The translations under genes and the position numbers were made by a program. Positions 9,135-20,022 of a DNA stretch of 64,000 nucleotides are shown here, in pieces. Where the stretch lies: NCBI GenBank assembly GCA_963691655.1, contig OY829327.1, positions 82,596,019 through 82,660,018 on the forward strand. Reading direction: 5' to 3'. Position 1 is the first letter of the stretch, and each line of letters opens with the position of its first letter. The notes under the pieces were generated by a model that saw nothing but the letters and a program-made list of their open reading frames with translations, was not told the DNA's origin and did no database searches. The stretch is from Toxonevra muliebris (lineage: Eukaryota > Arthropoda > Insecta > Diptera > Pallopteridae).

Positions 9135-10616
9135 TTTTTCATTGGTTTCGATTTACAAATTTCGGCCCATATACTGCACGGTCGTAAGCTGTTGATACAC
9201 TCTTTTTTTTTTCTTTGTATGTAGACTAGTCAGAATTGAGTATTTGTTGTTGTTGTCAAAGTGTGGCAGATCATAATTTTTACATATGCGAAGCTATATA
9301 GTGCGAGTAAAATTTTATCGCAGTTGAAGTGAAATTAATTCGTTTGAAGACTTTTCTAACCCAATCATAAAATGTCTAAATTTGTTAATTTTCTACTTAA
9401 ATTTAATTTAGTCTTGTTGTCCATTTAAACTCTACCTAAACACTCAATCCTTAAAGTCTCAAATTTTTGCATACATTGTCTACAATTGGGAAATAATTTG
9501 ATGTGCATACATATGTATAATATGTATATGTGTGCGATATATAAAATAATGTAAAAGTTGAAATATTTAAAATTCTTGTAATATTCTTATGCTGAACTAA
9601 GTGAGAGATTCTCAGAATAGATAACAACAGCAAAGATTCTTTTGAACTCTCAAGTAAATGTAAATGAAAGTCAATGTTATTACTCTCAACTTATGAAACA
9701 GAATTTTTCAAGTTAATTAATTTAGTATGAACAAATTTCAACTTCATTCAAATCACGTATTACAAACGTAAAATTGGTTTTAACTTGAAGAATTTTTCAA
9801 AACCACACACATACACACATGTAGAGAAATTACACCATTTTCATAGCAATTTAACTAACACATACATATAAAGATACACTTATGCACATTAGAAAATCAT
9901 AAAAATGCGTGACTTACACTTAGAGAAAAATCAACTTTTGGTTAACGTGCATTTTGGATATATTTCATTTATGTCACGAGTATCAATGATACATACGTAT
10001 TTCAAAATTATTTTTGGTCCGAGCCACTATAATTTTTCATTTATAAATAAAAAAAGATAATAGTTTATAATAATAGTTCGAACACAATACCATACCTTTA
10101 TAAATATAATTCAAGCAAACTTAGTTTGAGATTTATCCGCTTCAACCGCGACTTTTAGTCCTCCGATCATTTCTGGTTCTCCACATTGCTAATTTTCAAT
10201 GCTAAAATCTCCAGAACTCAAACCAAATGCCTACTATTTTTCCGCTAGAAAAAGCGATTTGATTGGTAAAAACAAACTTCAACTTAGATTTGAAAGTGCA
10301 ATAATTTGATTTCACAATTAAACAAAGACCACAATCCCTAAGCTGTATTTCATATTTGGGGTGGAAAAAAAATTGACCCTAAATATTAAATTTAATTAGA
10401 GGCAGAAATGCTCATGAACATATGTAAGATTTATGGGTTTCAAAATTTAATATAAACGGTATTAGGTTGATACTGTTGCAGAAATATATTAGTTTCAAAC
10501 GACGATTGTTTCACTGTTATGTATTCCATAAAAACTTTTAGCTTGCAATAATTTTGATATTTTTCTCTAAGTGTGCATAAGATACATCCATACATACAAA
10601 AATGTACATGCATATG
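9135..10616. other. Unassigned AT-rich stretch
   Basis: No gene or element identified, apart from AATTTCGGCCCATAT at 9158-9172, which matches 6176-6190 in inverted orientation. A short CACA-rich run lies near 9804. Confidence 0.5.
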
Positions 10617-10618
10617 TA

Positions 10619-11717
10619 CAGGGTGGCAATCGTAAAGTGACGCACACATTTCAGCAGTTATTTTCAAAACTCTAATGAATTTGTCAACGACTCCAGACTG
10701 TGGTGTTGAGATGCACAAGCCTTACTCTCTAAAATACTTCAAATAGAGTAGTCCATTGGATTCAAGTCTGGGGAGAATGAGATGTTTTGAATCCAGAAAA
10801 ATTGTCTTTTATCCATGTTTGCGTTAATTTTGCCATGTGGGAAGGTGCAGAATCTTGCTGGAAAGTCCAGTTTTCATTTCCAAATGTATCTTGGGCCCAG
10901 GGTAGAACATGTTCATTTAAAATGCTCCGATAAACAACCTGGTCAATTTTAACACCCTCTTCAACGAATATTAGAGGGGTTCTGGTATTAGCGAAAACTC
11001 CAGCCCATACCATAACGGAAGCTGGCTTTTGAACTCGGCCAACAGTCCTATTTTGTTGCGATGATGATGTTGGCCACATTCGGTCATTTTGCGCATTGAA
11101 ATGTTGTTCAACCGTGAACATTTTTTCATCTGTAAACAAGATATTTTCAACATTTTTTAACACGGAGGAGCGTAGCAACGCCTTGCATCTTTGCAGTCGC
11201 AAATCTTTCTTTTTTTGTGTCAGATCTTGAGCTTTTCGGAGCTTGTACGGCTTAAGATTAAGCTTTGATTTTGCAATGATTCGCACTGTTTCACGGTTTA
11301 CTCCCACTTCCTTAGCGATTTTTCTCATTGAGCGCCTTGGATTTCGCTTGATTCGTTTACGAATTTTTTCTGTTAAACCAGTAGTGGCAACTGTTGAAAA
11401 TTTTCCCCGGTCTCTATCTCCAAAACCCCCAGTTTCATTATATCGAATAATAGCTCGGTCTACCGTACGACTTGACAAATTTAAAGCCTTTGCAATTTGA
11501 CGGCTACTATAATTTGCCAAATGAAATTTCATAATTTCACGACGAATATTTTCCTTGTCCATTTTTATGGAAATTTCAAAATGTAATAACAAAAATTCAA
11601 ATGAAATTAAAAGCAAAGCCAATGATGAATGAATTAGCTTTTTAAATTAAAGTAACGGTAAATGGCAGAGCTTGCTGCAGAGTATTAAACTTGCGTCACT
11701 TTACAATTGTCACCCTG
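10619..11717 (-). mobile_element. Tc1/mariner-type element with both ends
   Basis: The terminal inverted repeats read CAGGGTGGCAATCGTAAAGT at 10619 and, as complement, CAGGGTGACAATTGTAAAGT ending at 11717. Both are followed by GACGCA. TA flanks both sides (10617-10618 and 11718-11719), the target duplication used by this superfamily. The 1099-bp length is short because the transposase C-terminus is missing. A second copy of its 5' end lies at 1-273. Confidence 0.95.
10668..11562 (-). pseudogene. Tc1/mariner-type transposase, broken
   Basis: Starts at 11562 (MDKENIRREIMKFH), preceded in frame by 20 residues that look like 5' UTR. Two helix-turn-helix blocks occupy roughly residues 1-110. The catalytic domain shows ILFTDEKMF (first Asp), WTFQQDSAPSHMAK (second Asp) and SPDLNPMDYSI (third Asp). 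The frame shifts about 10 codons before SPDLNP, a TGA replaces the expected Trp after DYSI, and roughly the last 60 residues are absent. The acidic triad is of the D-D-D type; the spacing is near 33-34 as it stands but may have been reduced by deletion. Inactive. Confidence 0.9.
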
Positions 11718-11762
11718 TATATTCATTTGCTTGTATATTTAAATATATATCTTTTAAATATA

Positions 11763-11908
11763 CAGTAATCCACGGTTAACTTGCCCCCGCTTAATTGCGT
11801 TTGTGTTTTAGTTCAAGATGTACTCAAAATCCTCGACTAATTGCATTCCCCGGTCAATTGAACAAGAAATTGTGAATTGTCATCGAAGCAATTAAGCGGG
11901 GATTACTG
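11763..11908. mobile_element. 146-bp MITE, TA-flanked
   Basis: Left end CAGTAATCCACGGTTAAC and right end, as complement, CAGTAATCCCCGCTTAATTG. TA occurs on both sides (11761-11762, 11909-11910). There is no coding capacity. Ends and target site fit the Tc1/mariner/pogo superfamily; the autonomous partner is not in this window. Confidence 0.85.
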
Positions 11909-12190
11909 TATATGCACTTAAAAGTACAGACATTAAAAATATGCATGCATATACTTGCATACACCAAGCCTGCGATTTACGTCGTACTTGATTTCGCATT
12001 TTTACTTTTACACAGTTTTTCAATTAAATATAAGCAATTCAATTTACCTATTCCTTTTAATTCAATTCAAATCTGGCGAAAATTTGTTCCATTATCTTTT
12101 TCTTTGGCCTGCGAGATCCAGAAAACTCCCGATTCCCAGCAATCGGGACAAGTTTTACGTCCATTGTACTATATCCTGTGTTCCCTTTTG

Positions 12191-13320
12191 CTATTCTTTA
12201 AATCTACCAGATTTATTAATAAATCTTAGTAGATCCTGCGGTGTTAGAAAGCTCAGGTGTTCGTCTCCCAACATTCCAGTACCAAATATGCTTACTCTGA
12301 TCTGGCAGAAAGCGGGGCAGACACTAAGAAAATGATCCGCCGTCTCTTTACATTCTTCCTCCAAACCACAGGAAGCACATAAGGCACTAGCTCCTAGGTC
12401 AATCATATGCAAATGTTTGGCCCAAGAGAAATTACCTGTATATAATACCAAGTCCTCCCATTTACGATTGTGGGTCAAGTCGACCCACTCATTAATGGTG
12501 GTCTTGATGGCTGTAGACAACAAAGAGAGTACAGATTCTGGGTCCAGGAAACCAGTTTCCAAACCCTTTCTGGCCAGAAGGTCAGCCGATTCATTTCCTG
12601 AATTTCCTGAGTGTCCAGGAACCCATATCGACAGCAAGCTATTGTGTTTTCCAACACAATCGAGCCTGGATTTACAATGCATAACCAGTTTAGATGTGGT
12701 TAGAGGATTAAGCAAGGATTTATGCGTAGCCTGACTGTCACTAAATACACAGATACTCCTTTCTCTCCAACTATTATCAATAACATGGTTCATGGTTCCT
12801 TGATGATTGCAAAAATTTCTGCTTGAAAAACAGAAGCATACAACCCAAGGGAGAACTGAAGGTGCACTCCATCATTTTCAATAAAGACCCCAGAACCCGA
12901 ACCGAATTCTGTTCTGGAGCCGTCAGTGAAAATGCGCTTACCATCAACTCCCGGCCCAGGTCCCGTCAAAAACCAAGTTTGGGCCTCTGCAATAGCGCTG
13001 TTTTAAAACTGGAATTGTTGGCATTGTATCGGATGGCATTGATAGAACTGTTAGGTCCATATCAGTACCTTCAACAATGTCACCAATATCCCAGCAAGCG
13101 CCATACCAATACCCATTGCGTTTAAGCCTACAGATGGCTTTGACAGTCTCTCCTTTAGCAAAAATATCAAGGGACGGTAAGTTGAGCAAGTTGAGTTGCT
13201 ATAGGAAAAGCTCCCGTACAACAAATGGCCACAGTCTTTTGAAGTTTGGCGAGAGCTTTCCTAACGCTGTCAACATTAAGTCTGCTCCACCAGACTATGG
13301 ATGCATAGGTGATGATTGGC
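12191..13320 (-). pseudogene. LOA-like LINE fragment 1 (RNase H and zinc knuckle)
   Basis: On the minus strand from 13320: the end of the reverse-transcriptase region (PIITYASIVWWSRLN, AKLQKTVAICCTGAFP), a linker (12944-13189), then an RNase H domain: FTDGSRTEFGSGSGVF, SVFQAEIFAI, CVFSDSQATHKSLL and IWVPGHSGNSGNESADLLAR, which together carry the Asp, Glu and Asp positions expected for the fold. Next comes a C-terminal CCHC-like block (CASCGLEEECKETADHFLSVC), ending RFINKSGRFKE at 12229. Small indels break the frame near 12793 and 12945. RNase H after RT is a feature of LOA and I elements. It is truncated at its 5' side, where LINE fragment 2 begins. Confidence 0.88.
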
Positions 13321-13424
13321 CTATCTATAGTATTGCGTTGTATTGTATTAAAGAGGTTTATGTAGTTGTACCGCGACCTATAAGATCTATTTTACGTCCC
13401 TCTTCTCTATCTAGTCTGATTTGC

Positions 13425-13740
13425 TTAGAGTGCCTCATCCAGTCCAGTGTCCCTCAAGAATTTGAGTATTGCGCCCGGATCTATGGATGCTAGTTTTGTA
13501 CTGAGGACTGCGTACATACCCAGACATTTCATTCTTTTGTGGATCAGTGCTCCACACTGAGCTAATATATGTGCTGATGATTCATCTTCCTCATTACAAA
13601 ACCTACTCATTGGGCTTTCCTCAACTCCTATTTTGCAAAGGTGTTCTCTGAGCCCGCAGTGCCCAGTCAGAACACCAGCTAATATACGCAGACTGTTTTT
13701 GTTGAGACCAATGCAGAATGCGTATTTATTCTTGTTATAA
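13425..13740 (-). pseudogene. C-terminal zinc-knuckle part of LINE fragment 2
   Basis: Reads ILAGVLTGHCGLREHLCKIG, then SRFCNEEDESSAHILAQCGA, then RMKCLGMYAVLSTKL. C...C...H...C spacing is as seen at the end of LOA and I-like ORF2. In this copy one expected Cys is Ser (MSRFC versus ICRFC in the 42-kb copy). The open part ends DTGLDEAL at 13425. The N-terminal junction with the RNase H part is frameshifted. Confidence 0.8.
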
Positions 13741-13769
13741 TTACCTAGAAGCGTTTTGGATTGCCTCAG

Positions 13770-14381
13770 TCACGGAAGATTATTCAAGAGTTCTTGCCTC
13801 TTGTTCTTCTCTTCCTGCCTGAGTACTTCCCTGATTACGCTATCTCCTATTCCACAGAAGGGTTCAGGTCCCATGAAAGTGGTCGCTGCTCCCTTTCTAG
13901 TAAGCTCGCCTGCCTGCTCATTGCCCTCTATTCCTAAGTGCCCAGGAACCCAACATAGAGCGACTTTGTTGTCCTTGCCCAGTTGATTGAGGTTGCTCAA
14001 ACAGTCCCACACCAGTTTAGAGGTGATCTCAAAGGAGCATAATGCTCGAATGGCTCCCTGGCTATTCGATATGATAACGATATCTTGCCGTTTGTACTTC
14101 CTGTCCAGGTTGATTTGCACACATATATCGATTGCGTGAATTTAAGCTTGAAAGATGCTAGGATACTTCCCCATCGCCTCAGAGTGTTTGATTCTTGGCC
14201 CAAATACTCCTGCCCCAGTTCCATCCTCGGTTTGTGACCCATCTGTATACCACTTAATCGTGTGTTCTTTGAGTGTGTAGTTATGTTCTACACTCTCCCA
14301 TTCATTCTTACTACTAAGTTTTGCAACAAAGTGTTTTTCAAAACTATACTGTTTGTCCATTCTGTCCTGGGGACAGTCCAA
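13770..14381 (-). pseudogene. RNase H domain of LINE fragment 2
   Basis: Blocks IKWYTDGSQTEDGTGAGVFG, YPSIFQA-stop-IHAI, VIISNSQGAIRAL and ALCWVPGHLGIEGNEQAGEL are in order. The expected FQAE glutamate is replaced by a stop (GAA to TAA near 14141). The SDSQ aspartate is Asn (SNSQ), as also in the 42-kb copy. RNase H activity should therefore be lost. Confidence 0.88.
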
Positions 14382-14677
14382 GAGATAGTTGTCTTTCGCC
14401 GGGCTATCTCGGTTTTCAGGCCTTATAGATCGCCCGTTAACCTTTTATTTCTTGTTGCTTTTACGACTGCTACCCTGAAGGTACCTTCTATCACGAGGTG
14501 TAATGGAGTGAGCTCCAATAGTACCTCCAATGCAGCAGTCGGACATGTTCTCATCGCTCCTGTTATACAAAGACATGCCAACCTTTGAATTTTTCCTAAT
14601 TTAGCTTTCGCTGTTGTTGTAATGATTGGCCTGGCCATCATTATGTACATCCAGCGCAGTTCTCTTGGTTTACATCC

Positions 14678-15466
14678 CTAAGTTTTCCCTGCTAGCCTTC
14701 TGGATACCATTAGAGCGCGAGTGCCTTTACTTGTCACTGCCTCAACATTCGATTTCCATGTGCGTTTACTATCTAATACTAAGCCCAGATACTTAACCTC
14801 TTGCTTTTGTTCAATAACCTCTCCAGCTAGTGATATCGGTTTCCAGCGCGGGAGTGATCTTTTCCTAGTAAATGGAACTATGGCTGTCTTTGCAGGGTTA
14901 ATATTTAGCCCTATCGACCTGCGCCATCTCCTAGTAATACCTAGCCCCCTTTGTATAATGTCACAAAGAGTTTTTTCAAATTTACTTCTGGCTATGAGGA
15001 CGATATCATCCTCATACCCTTGACAGTCTATGCCTGCCTCTGAAAGTTTCATTAAAAGTTCGTCTACTACCAGGCTCCACATTAGAGGTGATAGTACTCC
15101 TCCCAGTGGATATCCTCTGGTTGTGCTGACTGATATGGTACCTAACCCTGTTTTCATCTCAGCTGTTCTAGAGGAGAGCATTTCTGACATCCATTTAGAT
15201 GTTATGTTATCTACTCCTCTTCGGCTTAGAGAGTTTTTGACAGCCTCGTGTGAGGTGTTGTCGAAAGCTCCTTCTATATCCAGGAAAGCACATACTGCTA
15301 CTTCCTTCACATCCAGTGCACCTTGAATCTTCCCCGCTAAGTCATGCGGAGCTGTCTCGGTAGACCTGCCTGCTCTATATGCATGCTGATTGAGGTGCAG
15401 TGGAGTTATGTTTAAGACTTTACATCGTATATAGTTGTCAACCACCTTTTCAAGTGTTTTCAACAT
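14678..15466 (-). pseudogene. Reverse transcriptase domain of LINE fragment 2
   Basis: A 262-residue open stretch: LKTLEKVVDNYIR, QHAYRAGRSTETAPHDL, VCAFLDIEGAFDNTS (near residues 60-75), TRGYPLGGVLSPLMWSLVVD, and CQGYEDDIVLIARS carrying the catalytic aspartate pair (YEDD; the 42-kb copy has YTDD). It ends with the thumb-like KQEVKYLGLVLDSKRTWK. The RT start lies upstream in another frame (YIPTAWRRAK near 15560). This is the best preserved RT in the window, but the gene around it is broken. Confidence 0.92.
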
Positions 15467-15962
15467 AAACGATGTTAAGCTTAAGGCCTGAAGGACTTAG
15501 GGTTGGTGGTATCTTTTTGGTATAAATACGACTTTGCCCTTCGCCAGGCTGTTGGTATGTACCCAAAAGCAGGGCTACTTCCTACCTATACTATTAAGGA
15601 ATGGCAATATTTCTTTAATGCCCTTCTGTAAGAGGACAGGAAATATGCCGTCAATACCAGGTGATTTAAATGGTTGAAAAGTGTTTAACGCCCATTCCAA
15701 TCTAGGAGCAGAGCATATTTCTGCTGCTACCTTCCTGTCTACTCTGTTTATTCTTCTAGGCTACCTCTCTGAATTACTGCTATCTAACCCAACACTTCCA
15801 GGGAAGTATGTAGCTAAAAGCAGTTCTGATCTCTCCTTTTCATCACAGATGAAGCTGCCACCTGATTTCTTCAAAGCCATTTTCATATCCTGCCCTGCTT
15901 TTGCAAAGGAATCCTTGATACAGCAGGTAAAGATGAGATATCGCCTATCTATGTCGCTCTAA

Positions 15963-17675
15963 AGTTTGATTTCAATTTCATTTGAAAGCGTTATTATAAA
16001 CATTTTTTAGTTAAACTTATTCTCATTTTGTATATGCTGTATCTCTTTTACACAGTTTTGGTTTACACGATTTATTATGGGGACATCTACCGTGTAAATC
16101 GGGGAATGAGTGTGCATGTCGTAAATAGCTTTTTTAAGTGAGTAGCACTAAATTGCCAGAAACATATATAGGCTATGCATTTTCAGCATTATGTCCTGTT
16201 CCGCTGTAGACACACGCTGTAGCTAAACTCAGCTAATTGAGTTTGAATTCTTAAATTTGTGAGCTCACAAATTGAAAGAACAGAATAGAAAAAGTACAAA
16301 ATGTTTTGGCACTTTATAGCACTCATTTTTCATTCCTTTGCACCCACATACAAAAAGACACTTCTACATACAATATGAGTACGAAATTTACAAGAATGAA
16401 TGATTGCCCAAGTTAACATTGCCCTCATACAAATATAGCAATAACAATTTCCAACTACACTTATGTATAAGTTTTCTCCCCTCAAAGGAAGAAATTAAAT
16501 ATAATTTTTGTGAAGGACATTAATGTATGTCAAGTAGCATATTAATTGCAACATTATTTTGTAGTTCCCGTATGACAGCGCATACACACACATATACATA
16601 CAATATAATTTCAGGAGTAATAATAAAAGACATGGGCATTAATATGTCTCAACTCAACCAACACAACCAAAAACTAACAAAGATGGGAACAACATGTGGA
16701 ATAATTACGTATGGAGCATAGAAATTTTTCTACAATTTAATAATGTGACAACAAACATTCAATTCTATGTATGTAAGTACGAGTAAGAATGTTGAATGCC
16801 CCTTCCAAAAGGGAAAATATTTAGACACCCGTTTTCTTCTATGTAAACATATTATACATAATGTTTTATACTCTAATATACATATGTACAGTTATCGTAT
16901 ATCTGATATAGCAATTTTGTGTAGCGTTCATAATTATATTCATTCTTCACTCCAGTTATGTTAATATCGCCCTCAGCCTTAACTGAATTGAATTTAACTT
17001 TATCTTAAAATCCATGTTTGTGGATTTTTCTTTTTTGTGTAGTAAAAATTATTGAAATAATACAAAATGGCGACACTGAACTCTTCTCGTGAGGCTTGTT
17101 GAATTTGAGGTGCTCCATGGCACGAAAAAAAATCTTATTAATCTATGGAAGCATAGCCACAGAAATTCGTTGATAACTTTAAAAATCGATTTTTGTGTAA
17201 ATCGACCAAAAAAATGGATACTCATTTGTCAATAAAACGTGTAAAAATTCAATTTATGAAAAATTCCGTACCTATTTCTCTTCGAAATGTTATTTTATAG
17301 ATGTAGTAAAAATTTGAAGTGAAAAGACTGAAAATTGTTAAATTATACTGCGTGCTGGTTTATCCGATTAAACCTGTTTTTTGATCAAGCAGGTATTCGT
17401 AAACCGGTTTTCGGACAGTGGCATTATTCAATAGTTAGACACCCTACTATCTCACTCATAGAAGTTTCACTTCTATTGAGCGTACTAGGTTACATATTTG
17501 AAGTTACATAAATCCAACTCTGAAATAACATTTCTTATTTTCAATAAAATTATGTCACTTATTTTGTTTTTCTTTTAGGGTCTTTCTAAATGTTGATGTC
17601 ATTATACCATACATAAACTTTTTTCTTTCGAAACTCCAATAAAAGCCCTATTCACTCTTTAAAGTAAAGTGCTGG
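15963..17675. other. Unassigned AT-rich stretch
   Basis: No gene recognised. A short palindromic piece (TTTACACG...CGTGTAAA) lies around 16060-16105. The remainder shows no repeat shared elsewhere in the window. Confidence 0.5.
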
Positions 17676-17679
17676 TTAA

Positions 17680-17757
17680 GGGGAACTTCTAGTCTAACGC
17701 TCTTGAATTTAATGAGTTTTCAGGATTTCTTTTTTAATGAAAAAATGAGCAATAGTA
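17680..17757 (+). mobile_element. End of a TTAA-flanked element
   Basis: After TTAA (17676-17679) comes GGGGAACTTCTAGTCTAAC, then CTTGAATTTAATGAGTTTT and GAGCAATAGTA. The complement of 49770-49848 reads the same way, with minor differences. The matching 3' part is not found because the DD37E element starts here. Confidence 0.7.
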
Positions 17758-18943
17758 AGGAGTGAAATCGAAAAAATCTTAACATATATAAAACTCAATA
17801 ATTTTTAAACGGTTTTGATTTTTTTTGTTTAATTGATAATATTTTACAAATTACAGAAAAATATAACTTTTATAGTTCTAACCATTATTTATGAACTCGT
17901 GGACCTTTTTTGGTCAGCCTTTCATTAGAGATTTGTAGTTGTTTCAAACACCTTTTTGGAAATCTTCGATATTTTGGGACACCTTTTTTGTGCTCTTTAA
18001 GTTTCTTTTCACAAGAGCCTAATATCTCTCCACTGGTCTTATCTCCGGACAATTTGGAGGATTGGCCTCTCTTGGTACAAAAACTATGTTATTACTTTGG
18101 TACCATTCCAGAGCTTTCTTGCCGTAGTGACATGATGCCAAATCAGGCCAAAAATATGTGGACACATTGTGCTCTCTTATGAAAGGAAGAAGTCTTTTTT
18201 TCAAATATTCTTTGATGTATATTTCGGTATTTATAGAGCCCACTGTAACAAATGACTTTGCCATACCAGGAATTTTTTAGGAAATTATGTCTGCTTTCGG
18301 ATTCTAAATTGTTCTTCAACATTTCCTCAAGCATCAGCAACATAAAAATTTTGACCCGGAAGGTGCGTAAAATCTGCCAGTACATACGTTTCGTCGTCCA
18401 TTATACAATATGAATATTTTTGTATGAAATTTGATTTTAAATTTTTTGCAGCTTTCCTGTCGGGAAATTTTGGACATTGTATGTTTTCAAACCTGCATTG
18501 GCGTTAACTTTTCGCACCAAATAGTCAGAGCACTGGGCTAACCGGGCAGCTTTTCTACCAGATGTGTTTGGAGATATTTTCAATATGTTTTCTATTTTCT
18601 TGGCTTTCCCAATATCATGTGGTCCTTGTTTTCTTCACGAACCACGTTTCCTATCGATGGTCAAATTCTCCTGAAATTATTTAATAACATTGGAAACAGT
18701 CAATTCTTTGGCCAATTTTTTGTAGGACCAATTTGGATTTTTTTGAAAATTTTTAATAATTTTAAAACGTACTTCTTTTTCTTCACTCATTTTGATCAAA
18801 CTCACAATAAAACAACATTTTTGTCTTTAAAAATAACAACTGACATATTTTTCAAAGATAACTAGATTAAAGAAATTTTTAAATTTTACACCCAAAAAGA
18901 ATTATTAAGTAAAACGTGTGTTAAGATTTTTTCAATCTTTTTG
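17758..18943 (-). mobile_element. Tc1/mariner-type DD37E element
   Basis: Imperfect inverted ends both contain GAAAAAATCTTAACA about 13 bases inside TA dinucleotides (17756-17757, 18944-18945). The element encloses a broken transposase on the minus strand. Exact ends are approximate because the outermost bases differ between the two sides. Confidence 0.75.
18010..18800 (-). pseudogene. DD37E transposase, broken
   Basis: Start near 18790 (MSEEKEVRFKIIKNFQKN), then a helix-turn-helix region (WSYKKLAKELTVSNVIK). Catalytic blocks are IMDDETYVLADF (first Asp), STYFWPDLASCHYGKKALEW (second Asp) and NPPNCPEIRPVERYW (Glu), with 37 residues between the last two acids. Frame shifts occur near 18650, 18400 and 18260, with in-frame stops. 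It resembles transposases common in insect genomes that are often labelled Tc3-like. Confidence 0.88.
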
Positions 18944-19109
18944 TAAAAATTACAAAAATCTTACATTTCAATTAATCTGAATCAATATCTTGGTTTATTT
19001 CTGTAAAAATATTTCAGATTAGGCGCTCATTTTCATGCTCATACTAATGTTGAGAAAAATAGAAGAGTTTTTTATTTAAGAAAGTCAATTTGTGAAAAAG
19101 CCTGAAATA

Positions 19110-20020
19110 CCACCTTGATCAAAAAGTTCCCGGAATTTATTCAAAATATTAAAAATACAAGTTTATTCATCTAAATCTATATTGTCCCCTTTAAAGTAAT
19201 CCCCATCGACTGCAACACACTTATGCCAACGCTTGATCCAATCCTCGAAACATTTTTTGTATTCGGTTTTCGCTATGTCCATCAGTGCTTCCTGCGATTT
19301 TTCCATTACTTCCTCTCGGCTGCTGAAACGCGTTGCCCGTGATGGTTTTTTAACTCGATTGAACTGAAAGAAGTCACAGGGAGCCAAATTAGGTGAATTC
19401 GGTGACTGTTGGATGGTATTTGTTGCATTTTTCGTCAAAAAATTACGAATAATGATGGCACTGTGCAACGATGCGTTATTATGGTGCAAAATCCACGAGT
19501 TTTCTGTCCACAATTCTGGTCTCTTTCGGCGAATTGCTTCACGCAAACGTCTCATAACTCCCAAATAATACTCTCTGATTGTTAATTTGCTGTTATTGAC
19601 CAAAATTTCCTTTACTTTATCAACGTTTTCGTCGGTTTTCGATGTCGATGGTCTGCCACTGCGTTCATCATCTTCGATTGACTCACGACCACTTTTGAAC
19701 CGCTCGTGCCACTGGTAAACGACCGTTTTCTTTAGAGAATCGTTGCCGAAACGCTTTTCCAACGTTCGCGCACCATTAAATCCGTTTTTTACGCAAAATT
19801 TAATACAACACAATTTAATAAAATTGTAAAAAATCGCCAAAACACACAGAGATAGATGTACTCTTGGCTACGTAACTTTTGCAAATGTTAAGCTATGACG
19901 CTAAGATTTAGAGGGAATATCAACAACAGATGTACCAACTTAACAAAAAAAACAGAGCTCAAATCGGAACGATGGGACCGACACACGGTGGTTATTCAAG
20001 GAACTTTTTGATCAAGGTGA
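19110..20020 (-). mobile_element. mariner element with large internal deletion
   Basis: Ends CCACCTTGATCAAAAAGTTC and, as complement at the right, TCACCTTGATCAAAAAGTTC, are flanked by TA (19108-19109, 20021-20022). At 911 bp it is about 0.4 kb shorter than a usual mariner (~1.3 kb). Confidence 0.95.
19163..19840 (-). pseudogene. mariner transposase, internally deleted
   Basis: A 225-residue open frame keeps the N-terminal DNA-binding part (CIKFCVKNGFNGARTLEKRF, WHERFKSGRESIEDDERSGR) and the C-terminal part (EYYLGVMRRLREAIRRKRPE to GDYFKGDNIDLDE). At LTIREYYLGVM two parts that are normally ~140 residues apart are joined in frame, removing the first catalytic Asp. The second Asp is Asn (WILHHNNASLH); the third is kept (LAPCDFFQF). 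It is catalytically dead but could in principle still bind its own ends. That last point is inference. Confidence 0.92.
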
Positions 20021-20022
20021 TA

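Larger units (their letters stand above)
13326..15962 (-). mobile_element. LOA-like LINE fragment 2
   Basis: A 2.6-kb 5'-truncated copy covering RT, RNase H, C-terminal zinc knuckle and 3' UTR. The 3' UTR has AGATCTTATAGGTCGCGG (complement of 13372-13389) and ends in AATACAATACAA-type repeats near 13326-13350. The copy at 42343-43960 (plus strand) is the same family, with many identical 20-mers. The 5' end near 15962 is a guess based on where similarity to RT-upstream sequence stops. Fragment 1 abuts its 3' end. Confidence 0.85.

Noticed and set aside
10440..10718. 92-residue frame overlapping the Tc1 end
   Set aside because: Runs through the terminal inverted repeat and flank; a chance frame.
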